A DNA stretch of 9,426 nucleotides from an uncultured Clostridia bacterium (GCA_947167435.1 CAMVIC010000052.1:1-9426); one strand, 5' to 3'. Positions 1-6,674 are shown, counted from the first letter of the stretch. A program made the numbers and translations. The notes: a model not told the origin generated them from the sequence alone.

Positions 1-846
1 GACGATCTCATTGCGACCGGGATAGGAGCCGAAGCAGAAACGGTCGCAGCAGACCAGAGCGCCGCATTCCTCAATGAGCTTCACAAGGCCGCTGTCGTCC
101 ACCTCGGAGCCCACCAGCAGCAGCCGCGCCCGCCAGGACTTCTCGTCCGGCTCACGGGTCTTGAGTTCTTCCAGAGTCTCCTCCAGCTTGTCCAGGATCA
201 GGTACTTGGGACAGACGTAGCTTGCCAGGCAGATCACATGGAACTCATAGCCGGTAATCCGGGGTTTGTCTCCCTTGCGGAAGTCGCCGATGGCGCGGAT
301 CAGGCGGCAGAGCTTGTTGTGCTCGGCCACCGCCTTGCGGATGGCGGCGTCGGACACGTCGATGCCGTAATTCTCGTGCAGGGGCGTGAGCACGTGGTTG
401 GTGCACTGCAGCACCGCAAGGTTCACGTCGTTGTCGGTATTCTTGAAGGCAATCTCCATGTATTCATGGAAGAACTTGGGCTTGTCCTTCCCCATGGCCT
501 TGAGCAACTCCATGTTCTCCACGCAGCGGTTCATCATGGTGCAGCCGTCCGGGGTGATGACGCAGTCCGCAAAGTTGAAGCCGCCCTCAATGGCGCGCTC
601 CAGAAGGGCCCGGCTTGGCTCGCACAGAAGGTTCGTCATATAGTAGGTGGCGATATCCATGGACCCGGTGTTGGGGGCAAACAGGCGGATAGAGAAGGTG
701 CCGTCCAGATTCAGCAGGGGCTCCGGAACGTTCTCGCAGGTATAGGCCACGCAGACTTTGCCCTCTTCCCGGGCCTGGCCGATCAGAGCGTTGTTGGCTT
801 CCTGCAAGAGCTTTTCAAAGTATTGCAGATGCTTTAAGTCTCTCAT
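1..846 (-). CDS. 2-hydroxyacyl-CoA dehydratase family protein (BcrC/HgdB type), 3' end cut by window edge
   Basis: The first 282 residues read without a stop to the window edge. The start is ATG at 846, with a GAGG core 6 bases upstream on the minus strand. The protein matches the 2-hydroxyacyl-CoA dehydratase / benzoyl-CoA reductase subunit family. Near the N-terminus is a 'YTCENVPEPLL' segment where the family has its conserved 'PEELI' region. Cys75 lies in 'CEPSRALL', Cys102 in 'ITPDGC' and Cys271 in 'DRFCFGS'. In characterised members, three cysteines at equivalent spacing bind the [4Fe-4S] cluster. The motif 'RLLLVGSEVDDSGLVKLIEE' (241-260) is the usual segment before the third cysteine. 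Family members are about 380-430 residues, so roughly 100-150 are missing. Known relatives dehydrate 2-hydroxyacyl-CoAs in amino-acid fermentation or reduce benzoyl-CoA, and need an ATP-dependent activator. Some stand-alone members are double-cubane cluster proteins. The substrate cannot be told from this sequence. A partner subunit or activator could lie beyond the left edge. Confidence 0.85.
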   Translation of the reverse strand, partial: MRDLKHLQYFEKLLQEANNALIGQAREEGKVCVAYTCENVPEPLLNLDGTFSIRLFAPNTGSMDIATYYMTNLLCEPSRALLERAIEGGFNFADCVITPDGCTMMNRCVENMELLKAMGKDKPKFFHEYMEIAFKNTDNDVNLAVLQCTNHVLTPLHENYGIDVSDAAIRKAVAEHNKLCRLIRAIGDFRKGDKPRITGYEFHVICLASYVCPKYLILDKLEETLEELKTREPDEKSWRARLLLVGSEVDDSGLVKLIEECGALVCCDRFCFGSYPGRNEIV

Positions 847-867
847 TGAATCCCTCTTTCCCTGTTT

Positions 868-873
868 ATTATA
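868..873 (-). promoter_or_regulatory. Candidate -10 box for the dehydratase-family gene
   Basis: The minus strand reads TATAAT here, 22 bases before the ATG at 846, which would give a short leader of about 15 bases. No good -35 box is found at 16-18 bases spacing (GAAGCA is at the 17-base position). The promoter would therefore be weak or activator-dependent, or the real start lies further upstream. Confidence 0.4.
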
Positions 874-904
874 TAGAAATATAAGAAGAATGCTTCGCTT
901 TAAG

Positions 905-926
905 TTTAACAATTTGACCAGTTAAA
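905..926. repeat. Inverted repeat TTTAAC-N10-GTTAAA upstream of the dehydratase-family gene
   Basis: The arms are TTTAAC at 905-910 and GTTAAA at 921-926. They lie about 45-65 bases upstream of the likely transcription start for the minus-strand gene. A second, overlapping dyad TTGA-N10-TCAA lies at 914-931. The location just upstream of a -10 box with no -35 box would suit an activator site. The arms are short and AT-rich, so chance is a real alternative. Confidence 0.3.
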
Positions 927-1088
927 ATCAACCGGCGCCATGATTTTCGGGATAAAGCTTAAAAAACAAAAAAGCATTTTGTGCAAATCAGCGACGCGAT
1001 TGTTTATATACTCCGACAGAAAGTGTCTGATTTCCTTCCTTTACGCAAAGAATTGAATTCCCCGAGCCCGCTTTTCGGCAATACGAAT

Positions 1089-1129
1089 GCCCGGCAGCGC
1101 CATAAAGGCGCTGCCGGGCAGGGTTTTTT
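1089..1129 (+). terminator. Intrinsic terminator hairpin with plus-strand T-tract
   Basis: A perfect 13-bp stem has arms GCCCGGCAGCGCC at 1089-1101 and its complement at 1107-1119, with a 5-base loop ATAAA. AGGG and six T residues follow at 1124-1129. This is textbook rho-independent structure for plus-strand transcription. It lies 19 bases past the stop of the minus-strand lipoprotein gene, where that gene's terminator would be expected. In the minus direction, however, the hairpin is followed only by ATTCGTATT, a poor U-tract. It may act in both directions or mainly on plus-strand transcripts. Confidence 0.8.
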
Positions 1130-1138
1130 GTTCTCTTG

Positions 1139-2305
1139 TCAGCCGATGACGGCGGGGGCGCTGAGATACAGGTCCGGCTGGCCCTGGGAACGCAGCACGC
1201 CGTCGTCACCCAGGATGTATACGGCGCCGGAGGCGGTGCTCCAGCTGCCGTCGCTGTTCTCCGTCACGCTGACGGCGGAACCGTCGGCGGCATAGACCGT
1301 CTTGGGAGCGGCGGCAGGCGCCATGTTGCTGGGATCATAGGTGTACAGGTCCACCAGGCCCTGGGCGCGCAGGATGCCGTCCTCGCCCAGATAGTAAACC
1401 GCGCCGGCGGAGGTGCGCCAGGTGCTGTCGCTGTACTGGGAGACGTTGACGGTGCTGCCGTCGGCATAGTAGACGATCATGACCCGTCCGGTGGGCTGCC
1501 CGTCGGCGGCGGGCTTCACCGTGTACAGGTCCGGCTGGCCCTGGGCGCGCAGCACGCCGTCCACGCCCATGGCGTAGGTCACACCGGCGGCAGTGCGCCA
1601 GGTGCCGTCGCTGTATTCGGACACGTCCACCGTGCTGCCGTCCTGATTATAGACCGTCCTGGTCTTGCCGGTGGCCTTGGCGGCGCTGTTTCCGTTCTTG
1701 GCGGCGGTGCCGGTGGGGTTGGCGCCCTGGGCGGTGATGACGGCCATCTTGGTGTCGGTGGAGCCGTTATCGTTGGTGAAATGGCAGTACCCCCGCCAGC
1801 CGTTCATCTCCGCGGGGATGTTGTCCAGGGTCAGGTCCTTGGTATAGCCCTTGATGACTTTCAGATTCGGGAACTCCGTCTGGATGTCCAGATACTGGAT
1901 ATCCTGCAGTCCGTCGGGACTTACGAAGTGCCACTCGGCCCACTTGGCGTTGGTGTAGCGGGAGACAAACTGGCAGCGGCCGCCCGCCTTTACGGTCTCG
2001 TCGGTGGGGTCCTTGGTGATCTGGGGCAGATTGCTGGGCACCGGGGTGGGAGCCACAGTGGGAACCGGAGTCGGCGCCACGGTGGGCACCGGGGTGGGGG
2101 CCACAGTGGGCAGCGGGGTCGGCAGCGGGGTGGCCGCCGGCGCGACGGTGGGGGCAGGTGTAAGCACGGGAGCGGGTGTTGCGGCAACGGGCGGCTCCGT
2201 CACCACGGTGGCGGCAGGCGCGGCGCTGCCGGGTCGAAGGCTGCAACCGCTCAGGGCCAGCAGGCACAGGGCCAGGCAAATCCAAAAAATCAGTTTCTTT
2301 TTCAT
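1139..2305 (-). CDS. Lipoprotein with Ig-like domain and three C-terminal repeats
   Basis: This is a 388-residue predicted surface lipoprotein. Residues 1-20 form a Lys-rich signal peptide with a hydrophobic core, ending in the lipobox LSGC, so Cys21 would be lipidated. Residues 25-92 are a Pro/Thr/Ala/Val linker containing three tandem TVAPTPVP units (67-90). Residues 93-192 resemble an immunoglobulin-like domain: Cys111 and Cys174 sit at B- and F-strand-like positions, with a Trp pair around 122-125. Three related repeats follow at about 216-262, 276-322 and 336-382, with shared features Y-x2-DGS, YSD/NSD, TW or SW, AG or SG, LG-x-DG, LR-x-QG and DLY. The start is ATG at 2305 with GAGGT upstream on the minus strand, and the gene has its own promoter. 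The function is not known to me. The layout suggests an exposed binding or adhesion module on a cell-wall-spanning stalk. No catalytic motif is seen. Confidence 0.85.
   Translation of the reverse strand: MKKKLIFWICLALCLLALSGCSLRPGSAAPAATVVTEPPVAATPAPVLTPAPTVAPAATPLPTPLPTVAPTPVPTVAPTPVPTVAPTPVPSNLPQITKDPTDETVKAGGRCQFVSRYTNAKWAEWHFVSPDGLQDIQYLDIQTEFPNLKVIKGYTKDLTLDNIPAEMNGWRGYCHFTNDNGSTDTKMAVITAQGANPTGTAAKNGNSAAKATGKTRTVYNQDGSTVDVSEYSDGTWRTAAGVTYAMGVDGVLRAQGQPDLYTVKPAADGQPTGRVMIVYYADGSTVNVSQYSDSTWRTSAGAVYYLGEDGILRAQGLVDLYTYDPSNMAPAAAPKTVYAADGSAVSVTENSDGSWSTASGAVYILGDDGVLRSQGQPDLYLSAPAVIG
1160..1660 (-). repeat. Three in-gene copies of a ~47-residue protein repeat
   Basis: The copies lie at about 1520-1660, 1340-1480 and 1160-1300, with a 60-codon period. 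They are clearly homologous as protein (DGSTV, SDGTW, DGVLRAQG, DLY) but have drifted at DNA level. This points to old internal duplication under selection rather than a recent expansion. Spacers of about 13 residues rich in Pro, Ala and Gly separate them. Confidence 0.85.
2036..2107 (-). repeat. 24-bp tandem repeat, three units, coding TVAPTPVP
   Basis: Three tandem 24-base units code the Pro-rich stalk. The first and third units on the plus strand differ at one of 24 positions. The middle one differs from the first at five. The unit is a multiple of three, so gain or loss would change stalk length without breaking the frame. Confidence 0.85.
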
Positions 2306-2338
2306 TTTGATGACCTCACATTTTCAGAATGCAGTTTC

Positions 2339-2367
2339 ATCTTACACCCTGTGTGCCGTTTTTTCAA
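2339..2367 (-). promoter_or_regulatory. Promoter of the lipoprotein gene
   Basis: On the minus strand, TTGAAA (2362-2367) and TAAGAT (2339-2344) are separated by 17 bases. Transcription would start near 2332, giving a leader of about 27 bases. This suggests the lipoprotein is expressed independently of the DUF255 gene upstream. Confidence 0.6.
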
Positions 2368-2407
2368 CCGAAAAACCGGATTTTCCCCGGGCGTCCGCAT
2401 TTTTCGG
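2368..2407 (-). terminator. Possible weak terminator or dyad after the DUF255 gene
   Basis: CCGAAAAA at 2368-2375 pairs with TTTTTCGG at 2400-2407, and an inner CGGA/TCCG pairing is possible. It begins 9 bases past the stop of the minus-strand DUF255 gene. The A/T runs sit inside the stem rather than after it, so this is not a standard terminator. The call is tentative. Confidence 0.3.
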
Positions 2408-2416
2408 GGGAATCAC

Positions 2417-4402
2417 TCAGTCCTCCGTGAAGGGCAGCCCGCAGCTGCCGCCCCGGCAGGGATAGAAGGTGGGCTTGCCGTCCTTTTGCGCAAGAGCCGC
2501 CGTGAAAGGCGCAAGCTCCGAAAGCAGGGTATCCCCCGGGCGCTTGAGCAGCACCGTCAGCTCCGGCGCGTAACGGGCCGCAACGCTTTTCAGCAGGGGC
2601 GTCGCTTCTTCGGCCACGCAGACCAGCTCCTGTGTGGGCCAGACCCGGCTCATCAGCGCGCCAAAGCCCGAGCACACGCCGGCGGGGGCCTTCTCTCCGA
2701 AGCCTGCCAGAAAGCGCAGCTGCGCCAAGGCGGCCTCCTGCCAGCGCGTCTGCCCGGTCAGATGCCAGAGCAGGTCAAAGAGCTCCGCCGCCGCACCGTT
2801 CCCGGAAGGCAGCGCCCCGTCATAGACTTCCTTGGGCCGCAGGATCAGGGCCTCCGCCCGGTCGGAAGTGCGGAAGAAGCCGCCCTGCCCGTCGGCAAAG
2901 TGCAGCGGCAGCTGCTCTGCCAGCGCCTGGGCGGCGGCCAGCAGCGTCGGGTCATATTCCGCCTCGTACAGCTCGATCAGGCCCAGGGCCAGGAACACGT
3001 AATCGTCCAGCTGGGCGGGCAACCGGGGCATCTCCCCCTCATAACAGAGGGCACAGAGGGCTTCGGGCCGGTTCCCACCCGCCGTCTCCAGCAGGAAGCG
3101 GGAAAGCGTGCGGGCCGCCTCGGCGTAATCCGCCCGGTCAAAAACACGGCCCGCCCGTGCCAGCGCCGCCAGCAGCAGGCCGTTCCATCCGGTGAGCAGC
3201 TTGGTATCGGTGCGCAGCGGGCAGCGCTGCTCCCGGTACTGCCGCAGCTGCTGACGATAGGCGCCGTAGCCTTCCGGCAGCATGCGCCAGCGGTCGTTGA
3301 GCAGCAGGTTGGGGATGCTTTTGCCGTGGAAGTTTCCCTCCTCGGTGATGTCGTAGCACTCGCAGAAGTGCCGTCCCGCATCCTCCCCCAGAACGGATTT
3401 CACCTCCGCCGGGGTGAAGAGATAGAACTTTCCCTCCTCCCCGTCGCTGTCCGCGTCCTGCCCGCTGTAAAAGCCGCCCGCAGGAGAGCGCAGGGCCCGC
3501 AGGCAGTAATCCAGCGTCGCCTCCGCCGTCTGCCGGTACAGGGCCAGATGCCCCTCCTGCCAGGCCTCCGTATAGGCCAGGGCCAGCAGCGCGTTGTCGT
3601 AGAGCGTCTTTTCAAAGTGGGGCGCCAGCCACTCCCGGTCGGTGGAATAGCGGGCAAAGCCCCCGCCGAAGTGGTCAAACAGGCCTCCCCTGGCCATCTG
3701 CTGCAGGCTGCGCTCCGCCATCTGCCGGGCCTTTTTGTCCCCGGACAGGGCGGCATAGCGTAGCAGAAACAGAAGTCTGTGGGGCGTGGGGAACTTCGGC
3801 GCCGTGCCGAAGCCGCCGTATTCGGCGTCATAGCTCTCCGCCAGCTGCCCCGCCGCCCGTTCCAGCAGTTCTTTTCCCGGCTCCGTTTCGGCGGGGGCGG
3901 CGGCAGCGCGGCGGAGATAGTCCGTCAGATCCTGCCCGGTTTTCAGCAGGGCGTCCCGGTCCTGCCGCCACTTCTGTTCAATGGCCAGCAGCAGCGGGAT
4001 CAGCCCCGGCTGCTGCCCGCGGCTCTCCCTCGGGAGATAGGTCGCAGCAAAAAACGGCCGCTGATCCGGCGTCAGGATCAGGGTCATGGGCCAGCCGGCG
4101 CTGCCGCTGAGGGCGGTGCAGACCTGAAGATACACCGCGTCCACATCCGGCCGCTCCTCCCGGTCCACCTTCACGGACACGAAGCTCCGGTTCAGAATCT
4201 CCGCCACCCGGGCGTTTTCAAAAGATTCCTCCGCCATCACGTGGCACCAGTGACAGGTGGAGTAGCCAATGCTGAGAAAAACGGGCTTGTTCTCCCGTCG
4301 GGCCTTCCCAAAGGCCTCCTCTCCCCAGGGGTACCAGTCCACCGGGTTGTCCGCGTGCTGAAGCAGATAGGGGGAGCGCTCGTTTGACAGATGATTCGGC
4401 AT
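2417..4402 (-). CDS. DUF255 thioredoxin-domain protein, YyaL / SSP411 family
   Basis: This is a 661-residue cytoplasmic protein of the family that includes Bacillus YyaL and animal spermatogenesis-associated protein 20. I chose ATG at 4402 over the in-frame ATG at 4495 because family members begin with '[17 protein letters not shown]'-like sequence, and an AAAGGT lies 11 bases upstream. Residues about 1-165 are a thioredoxin-like domain with '[14 protein letters not shown]' (CHWC at 50-53), '[12 protein letters not shown]' (80-91) and '[20 protein letters not shown]' (103-122). The rest is the alpha/alpha six-hairpin glycosidase-like part, with '[14 protein letters not shown]', '[19 protein letters not shown]', '[14 protein letters not shown]' and '[17 protein letters not shown]'. 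The end '[14 protein letters not shown]' matches the family's closing Cys-containing segment. The length agrees with the family at 600-700. The biochemical function of this family is unsettled: a thiol-redox role and a carbohydrate-related one are both possible. No damage is seen. Confidence 0.93.
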   Translation of the reverse strand: MPNHLSNERSPYLLQHADNPVDWYPWGEEAFGKARRENKPVFLSIGYSTCHWCHVMAEESFENARVAEILNRSFVSVKVDREERPDVDAVYLQVCTALSGSAGWPMTLILTPDQRPFFAATYLPRESRGQQPGLIPLLLAIEQKWRQDRDALLKTGQDLTDYLRRAAAAPAETEPGKELLERAAGQLAESYDAEYGGFGTAPKFPTPHRLLFLLRYAALSGDKKARQMAERSLQQMARGGLFDHFGGGFARYSTDREWLAPHFEKTLYDNALLALAYTEAWQEGHLALYRQTAEATLDYCLRALRSPAGGFYSGQDADSDGEEGKFYLFTPAEVKSVLGEDAGRHFCECYDITEEGNFHGKSIPNLLLNDRWRMLPEGYGAYRQQLRQYREQRCPLRTDTKLLTGWNGLLLAALARAGRVFDRADYAEAARTLSRFLLETAGGNRPEALCALCYEGEMPRLPAQLDDYVFLALGLIELYEAEYDPTLLAAAQALAEQLPLHFADGQGGFFRTSDRAEALILRPKEVYDGALPSGNGAAAELFDLLWHLTGQTRWQEAALAQLRFLAGFGEKAPAGVCSGFGALMSRVWPTQELVCVAEEATPLLKSVAARYAPELTVLLKRPGDTLLSELAPFTAALAQKDGKPTFYPCRGGSCGLPFTED

Positions 4403-4423
4403 GTTGTTTTCAGACCTTTCAAC

Positions 4424-4478
4424 TTGGGATGAATTATGATATACTGCTATTATAATCGGAACCGCCGCGTTCTTGCAA
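4424..4478. promoter_or_regulatory. Divergent promoter region between DUF255 and MBL-fold genes
   Basis: In the minus direction, TTGCAA (4473-4478) and TATAAT (complement of 4449-4454) are 18 bases apart, a good promoter for the DUF255 gene. In the plus direction, TGATATACT (4437-4445) is an extended -10 box for the MBL-fold gene. A further TATAAT lies at 4451-4456, overlapping the minus-strand -10. A convincing plus-strand -35 is absent (TTTCAA at 4417-4422 is weak). RNA polymerase could not occupy both promoters at once. Confidence 0.6.
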
Positions 4479-4493
4479 GAGAGGAGTTTCTCC

Positions 4494-5213
4494 ATGCAGC
4501 TTCAATGGCTGGGCCACGCCTGCTTTGCGATCACCCACAAGGGCTATACCATCGTCATCGATCCCTACAACAGCGACTACACCAACGGCTATCCCAAGCT
4601 CCGCCTGAAGGCGGACATGGTGTTGGTCAGTCATGAGCATTTCGGCCACAACTACCGGGATGGCGTCCTGCTCTCCGGCAGGCCGGAGAGCGACTGCCCC
4701 TTTGCCGTCAGCACCCTGAAGGTGCCCCATGAATTCAAGATGGGTAACTGGCGGGGCTTCTGCAACATCCATGTTCTGGAGGCGGAGGGCATGAAGCTGG
4801 TGCACATGTCCGACCTGGGCACCCAGCTGGACGGCGGGCAGATCTCCCGGCTCTACGGGGCGGACGTGGTGATGATCTGCGCCGGCTCCGCCACGGCGCT
4901 GCCCTCTCAGGAGGCAAAGCGCGCCACCGACGAGATTATGGCCAAGGTGATCGTCCCCATGCATTACCGGGATGAAAACCGGGGCGGCCACCGGCTGGAA
5001 TCGGTGGAGGAGTTTATCAAGTACTTCGACTCCGACGAATACATCCACCGCTACCGGACCGACACGCTGGAGATCACGCCGGAGCTGGAGCCCCAGGTGG
5101 CGGTGCTGAAATACCTGGGCCCCGGGGCCTGGGGCGATCTGCTTGCCCCGCAGGAGCAGCCGGTGCGGCGCTCCCTGCTGGACCGGTTCCGGAAGAGGCG
5201 GGACGCACGATGA
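4494..5213 (+). CDS. UlaG-like MBL-fold metal-dependent hydrolase with altered metal motif
   Basis: This is a 239-residue cytoplasmic protein. The start is ATG at 4494, with AGGAG 7 bases upstream; the in-frame TTG at 4473 has no such site. The opening '[11 protein letters not shown]' followed by 'IVIDPY' is typical of the UlaG / UPF0173-like branch of the metallo-beta-lactamase fold. The metal motif reads SHEHFGHN: His47, His49 and His52 are present, but the usual Asp is Gly51. The other expected ligands are present: His79 in 'VPHEF', Asp107 in 'HMSDLGT' and His157 in 'VPMHYRD'. Relatives include the L-ascorbate-6-phosphate lactonase UlaG and many uncharacterised hydrolases, so the substrate is unknown. 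The C-terminal 16 residues (224-239) are strongly basic. The gene stands alone, with a separate promoter for the aminotransferase downstream. Confidence 0.88.
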   Translation: MQLQWLGHACFAITHKGYTIVIDPYNSDYTNGYPKLRLKADMVLVSHEHFGHNYRDGVLLSGRPESDCPFAVSTLKVPHEFKMGNWRGFCNIHVLEAEGMKLVHMSDLGTQLDGGQISRLYGADVVMICAGSATALPSQEAKRATDEIMAKVIVPMHYRDENRGGHRLESVEEFIKYFDSDEYIHRYRTDTLEITPELEPQVAVLKYLGPGAWGDLLAPQEQPVRRSLLDRFRKRRDAR

Positions 5214-5230
5214 AAAAAGCGGGTCCGTTC

Positions 5231-5259
5231 TTTACAGAGCGAGAAGAATATGGTATATT
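5231..5259 (+). promoter_or_regulatory. Promoter of the aminotransferase gene
   Basis: TTTACA (5231-5236) and TATATT (5254-5259) are 17 bases apart, and TGG directly before the -10 gives an extended -10. The start point would be near 5266, with a leader of about 55 bases. It lies just after the MBL-fold gene, so the aminotransferase need not depend on read-through. Confidence 0.75.
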
Positions 5260-5307
5260 TTGCTTAGTAAGCCAGTTATTCGCCGGATGGATTTGTGTAT
5301 AGTTGAC

Positions 5308-5313
5308 AGGAGG
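5308..5313 (+). promoter_or_regulatory. Ribosome binding site AGGAGG deciding the aminotransferase start
   Basis: AGGAGG lies 7 bases before ATG at 5321. It falls inside the longer frame that could begin at TTG 5303, which rules that start out in favour of 5321. Confidence 0.85.
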
Positions 5314-5320
5314 TAAAGCC

Positions 5321-6505
5321 ATGGTTCCTTTTGCTGAGAGAATGAGCGGCATCAAGCCCTCGGACATTCGCGAGATTCTGAAGGTCGCCAGCCGGCCGGA
5401 CGTGATCTCTTTTGCCGGCGGTCTTCCCGCCCCGGAGCTTTTCCCCGTGGAGGAGGTCAGGGCCGCCTTTGACGCCGTCATGGAGGAAAACGGCAGGGTC
5501 GCCCTGCAGTACGGCCCCACGGACGGCTATCTCCGCCTGCGCGAGCAGATCTGCCGGCGCGTGGCGGACAAGAATCAGATTCAAACCGACCCGGGCCACG
5601 TGTTTATCACCGCTGGCAGCCAGCAGGGGCTGGACTTTCTGGGCAAGCTCTTCCTGAACCCGGGCGACACCGTGGTGCTGGAGAGTCCCTCGTACCTGGG
5701 CGCCATCAATGCCTTCCGGCAGTATCAGCCCAATTTTGTCGAGGTTCCCACCGATGAAAACGGCATGATCATGGAGGAACTGGACCGGGTGCTGGCCACA
5801 ACGCCCAACGTGAAGCTCATCTACATCATTCCGGATTTCCAGAACCCCAGCGGCCGCACCTGGCCCCTGGAGCGGCGCAGACAGTTTGTGGAGATCATCA
5901 GCAAATACGGCGTGCCCGCCATTGAGGACAACCCCTACGGCGACCTGCGTTTCCGGGGCGAGCGGCACCCCTCCCTCAAGAGCATGGACACGGAGGGCCT
6001 GGTGGTCTACTTCGGCTCCTTCTCCAAGATTCTCTCCCCCGGCTTCCGGGTAGGCTGGATGATCGCGGACGAGCAGATTATCGAGAAGGTCAACCACATT
6101 GCCCAGGCCTCGGTTCTGCAGACCGCCACGGTGAACATGATGACCATCTCCAAATACCTGGACATGTTCGACGTGGACGAGCACGTGGCCAAAATCCTGC
6201 CGGTGTACAAGCACCGCTGCGAGCTGATGATCGGCACCATGAGAGAGACCTTCCCGGAGGAAGCCACCTTCACCGACCCGGACGGCGGCCTCTTCACCTG
6301 GGTAGAGCTGCCCAAATACGTGAACACCCGGGAGCTGGCGCCCATCGCGCTGGAGCGGAAGGTGGCCTACGTGCCCTCCTCCGGCTTCTATCCCAAGGGG
6401 GACGTGCACAACGCCATGCGTCTGAACTACTCCTGCGCCACGGACGAACGCCTGGTGGAGGGCGTGAAGATCCTGGCAGACGTGCTGAAGGGCGCGATCA
6501 AGTAA
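5321..6505 (+). CDS. PLP-dependent aminotransferase (fold type I, LysN/Aro8-like)
   Basis: This is a 394-residue cytoplasmic enzyme. It should transfer an amino group between an amino acid and a 2-oxoacid using pyridoxal phosphate. The visible landmarks are in the expected order: 'ISFAGGLPAPELFP' (29-42); 'ALQYGPTDGYLRLREQI' (61-77); 'ITAGSQQGLDFLGKLFLNPG' (96-115); 'NPSGRT' with Asn175; 'EDNPYGDLRF' with Asp203 and Tyr206; 'GSFSKILSPGFRVGW' with the cofactor-binding Lys236; and 'MRLNYS' with Arg367 for the substrate carboxylate. This pattern fits the branch holding 2-aminoadipate, kynurenine, aromatic and branched-chain aminotransferases, which is also related to the catalytic part of MocR regulators. 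No DNA-binding domain is present, so it is the stand-alone enzyme. Substrate preference cannot be fixed from sequence alone. The length is normal and the gene is intact. Confidence 0.93.
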   Translation: MVPFAERMSGIKPSDIREILKVASRPDVISFAGGLPAPELFPVEEVRAAFDAVMEENGRVALQYGPTDGYLRLREQICRRVADKNQIQTDPGHVFITAGSQQGLDFLGKLFLNPGDTVVLESPSYLGAINAFRQYQPNFVEVPTDENGMIMEELDRVLATTPNVKLIYIIPDFQNPSGRTWPLERRRQFVEIISKYGVPAIEDNPYGDLRFRGERHPSLKSMDTEGLVVYFGSFSKILSPGFRVGWMIADEQIIEKVNHIAQASVLQTATVNMMTISKYLDMFDVDEHVAKILPVYKHRCELMIGTMRETFPEEATFTDPDGGLFTWVELPKYVNTRELAPIALERKVAYVPSSGFYPKGDVHNAMRLNYSCATDERLVEGVKILADVLKGAIK

Positions 6506-6510
6506 AACAG

Positions 6511-6558
6511 GGCCCGGCGGCTGCAAAGCAAAGCTTCACAGCCGCCGGGCTCAGTTTT
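6511..6558 (+). terminator. Terminator hairpin after the aminotransferase gene
   Basis: A 12-bp stem has arms GCCCGGCGGCTG at 6512-6523 and its complement at 6539-6550, with a 15-base loop that can itself pair AGC/GCT. It starts 6 bases past the stop. The tail TCAGTTTTCGATTTT is T-rich but interrupted, so termination may be partial and completed by the next hairpin. Confidence 0.75.
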
Positions 6559-6569
6559 CGATTTTCAGG

Positions 6570-6596
6570 AAAGAGGCCGCCCGGGCGGCCTCTTTT
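6570..6596. terminator. Bidirectional terminator palindrome between convergent genes
   Basis: A perfect 26-base palindrome (6570-6595) has half-site AAAGAGGCCGCCC. It folds into an 11-bp stem with a CCGG loop. It starts with an A-run and ends in a T-run, so it can end transcription from both sides: the aminotransferase gene on plus and the flavoprotein gene on minus. Confidence 0.8.
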
Positions 6597-6674
6597 GTCG
6601 GGATTCATCAGGCTCCGGATTTCTGCGGATACAGGCTCAGATGCAGCGCCAGGACCGGCAAAACGCACTTGCCC

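Larger units (their letters stand above)
847..1088. other. AT-rich intergenic region without a supported gene
   Basis: This stretch separates two minus-strand genes and is much more AT-rich than its surroundings. It holds the candidate -10 and the inverted repeat described separately. On the plus strand a TATACT hexamer lies at 1007-1012 without a good -35 partner. No open reading frame here has a convincing ribosome binding site. The plus-strand frame from GTG at 981 runs antisense into the lipoprotein gene and lacks protein-like features. Confidence 0.6.

Noticed and set aside
1136..3763. 875-codon open frame on the plus strand opposite the lipoprotein and DUF255 genes
   Set aside because: It spans two genes and their gap, starts within one gene, and has low-complexity Gly/Ala/Arg/Val content. 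This is the usual antisense shadow of GC-rich codons; both minus-strand genes have family motifs and ribosome binding sites.
4403..4495. N-terminal extension of the DUF255 protein to ATG 4495
   Set aside because: The extra 31 residues do not match the family, and they would be read from DNA holding the gene's own promoter and the ribosome binding site of the divergent gene.
5210..5302. 30-codon frame starting with an ATGA overlap at the MBL-fold gene stop
   Set aside because: The overlap looks like translational coupling, but there is no good ribosome binding site and the frame covers the strong promoter at 5231-5259. It is most likely chance.
5276..6526. 416-codon open frame on the minus strand opposite the aminotransferase
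   Set aside because: It is an antisense shadow of a gene with complete PLP-enzyme motifs. It also runs into the terminator at one end.
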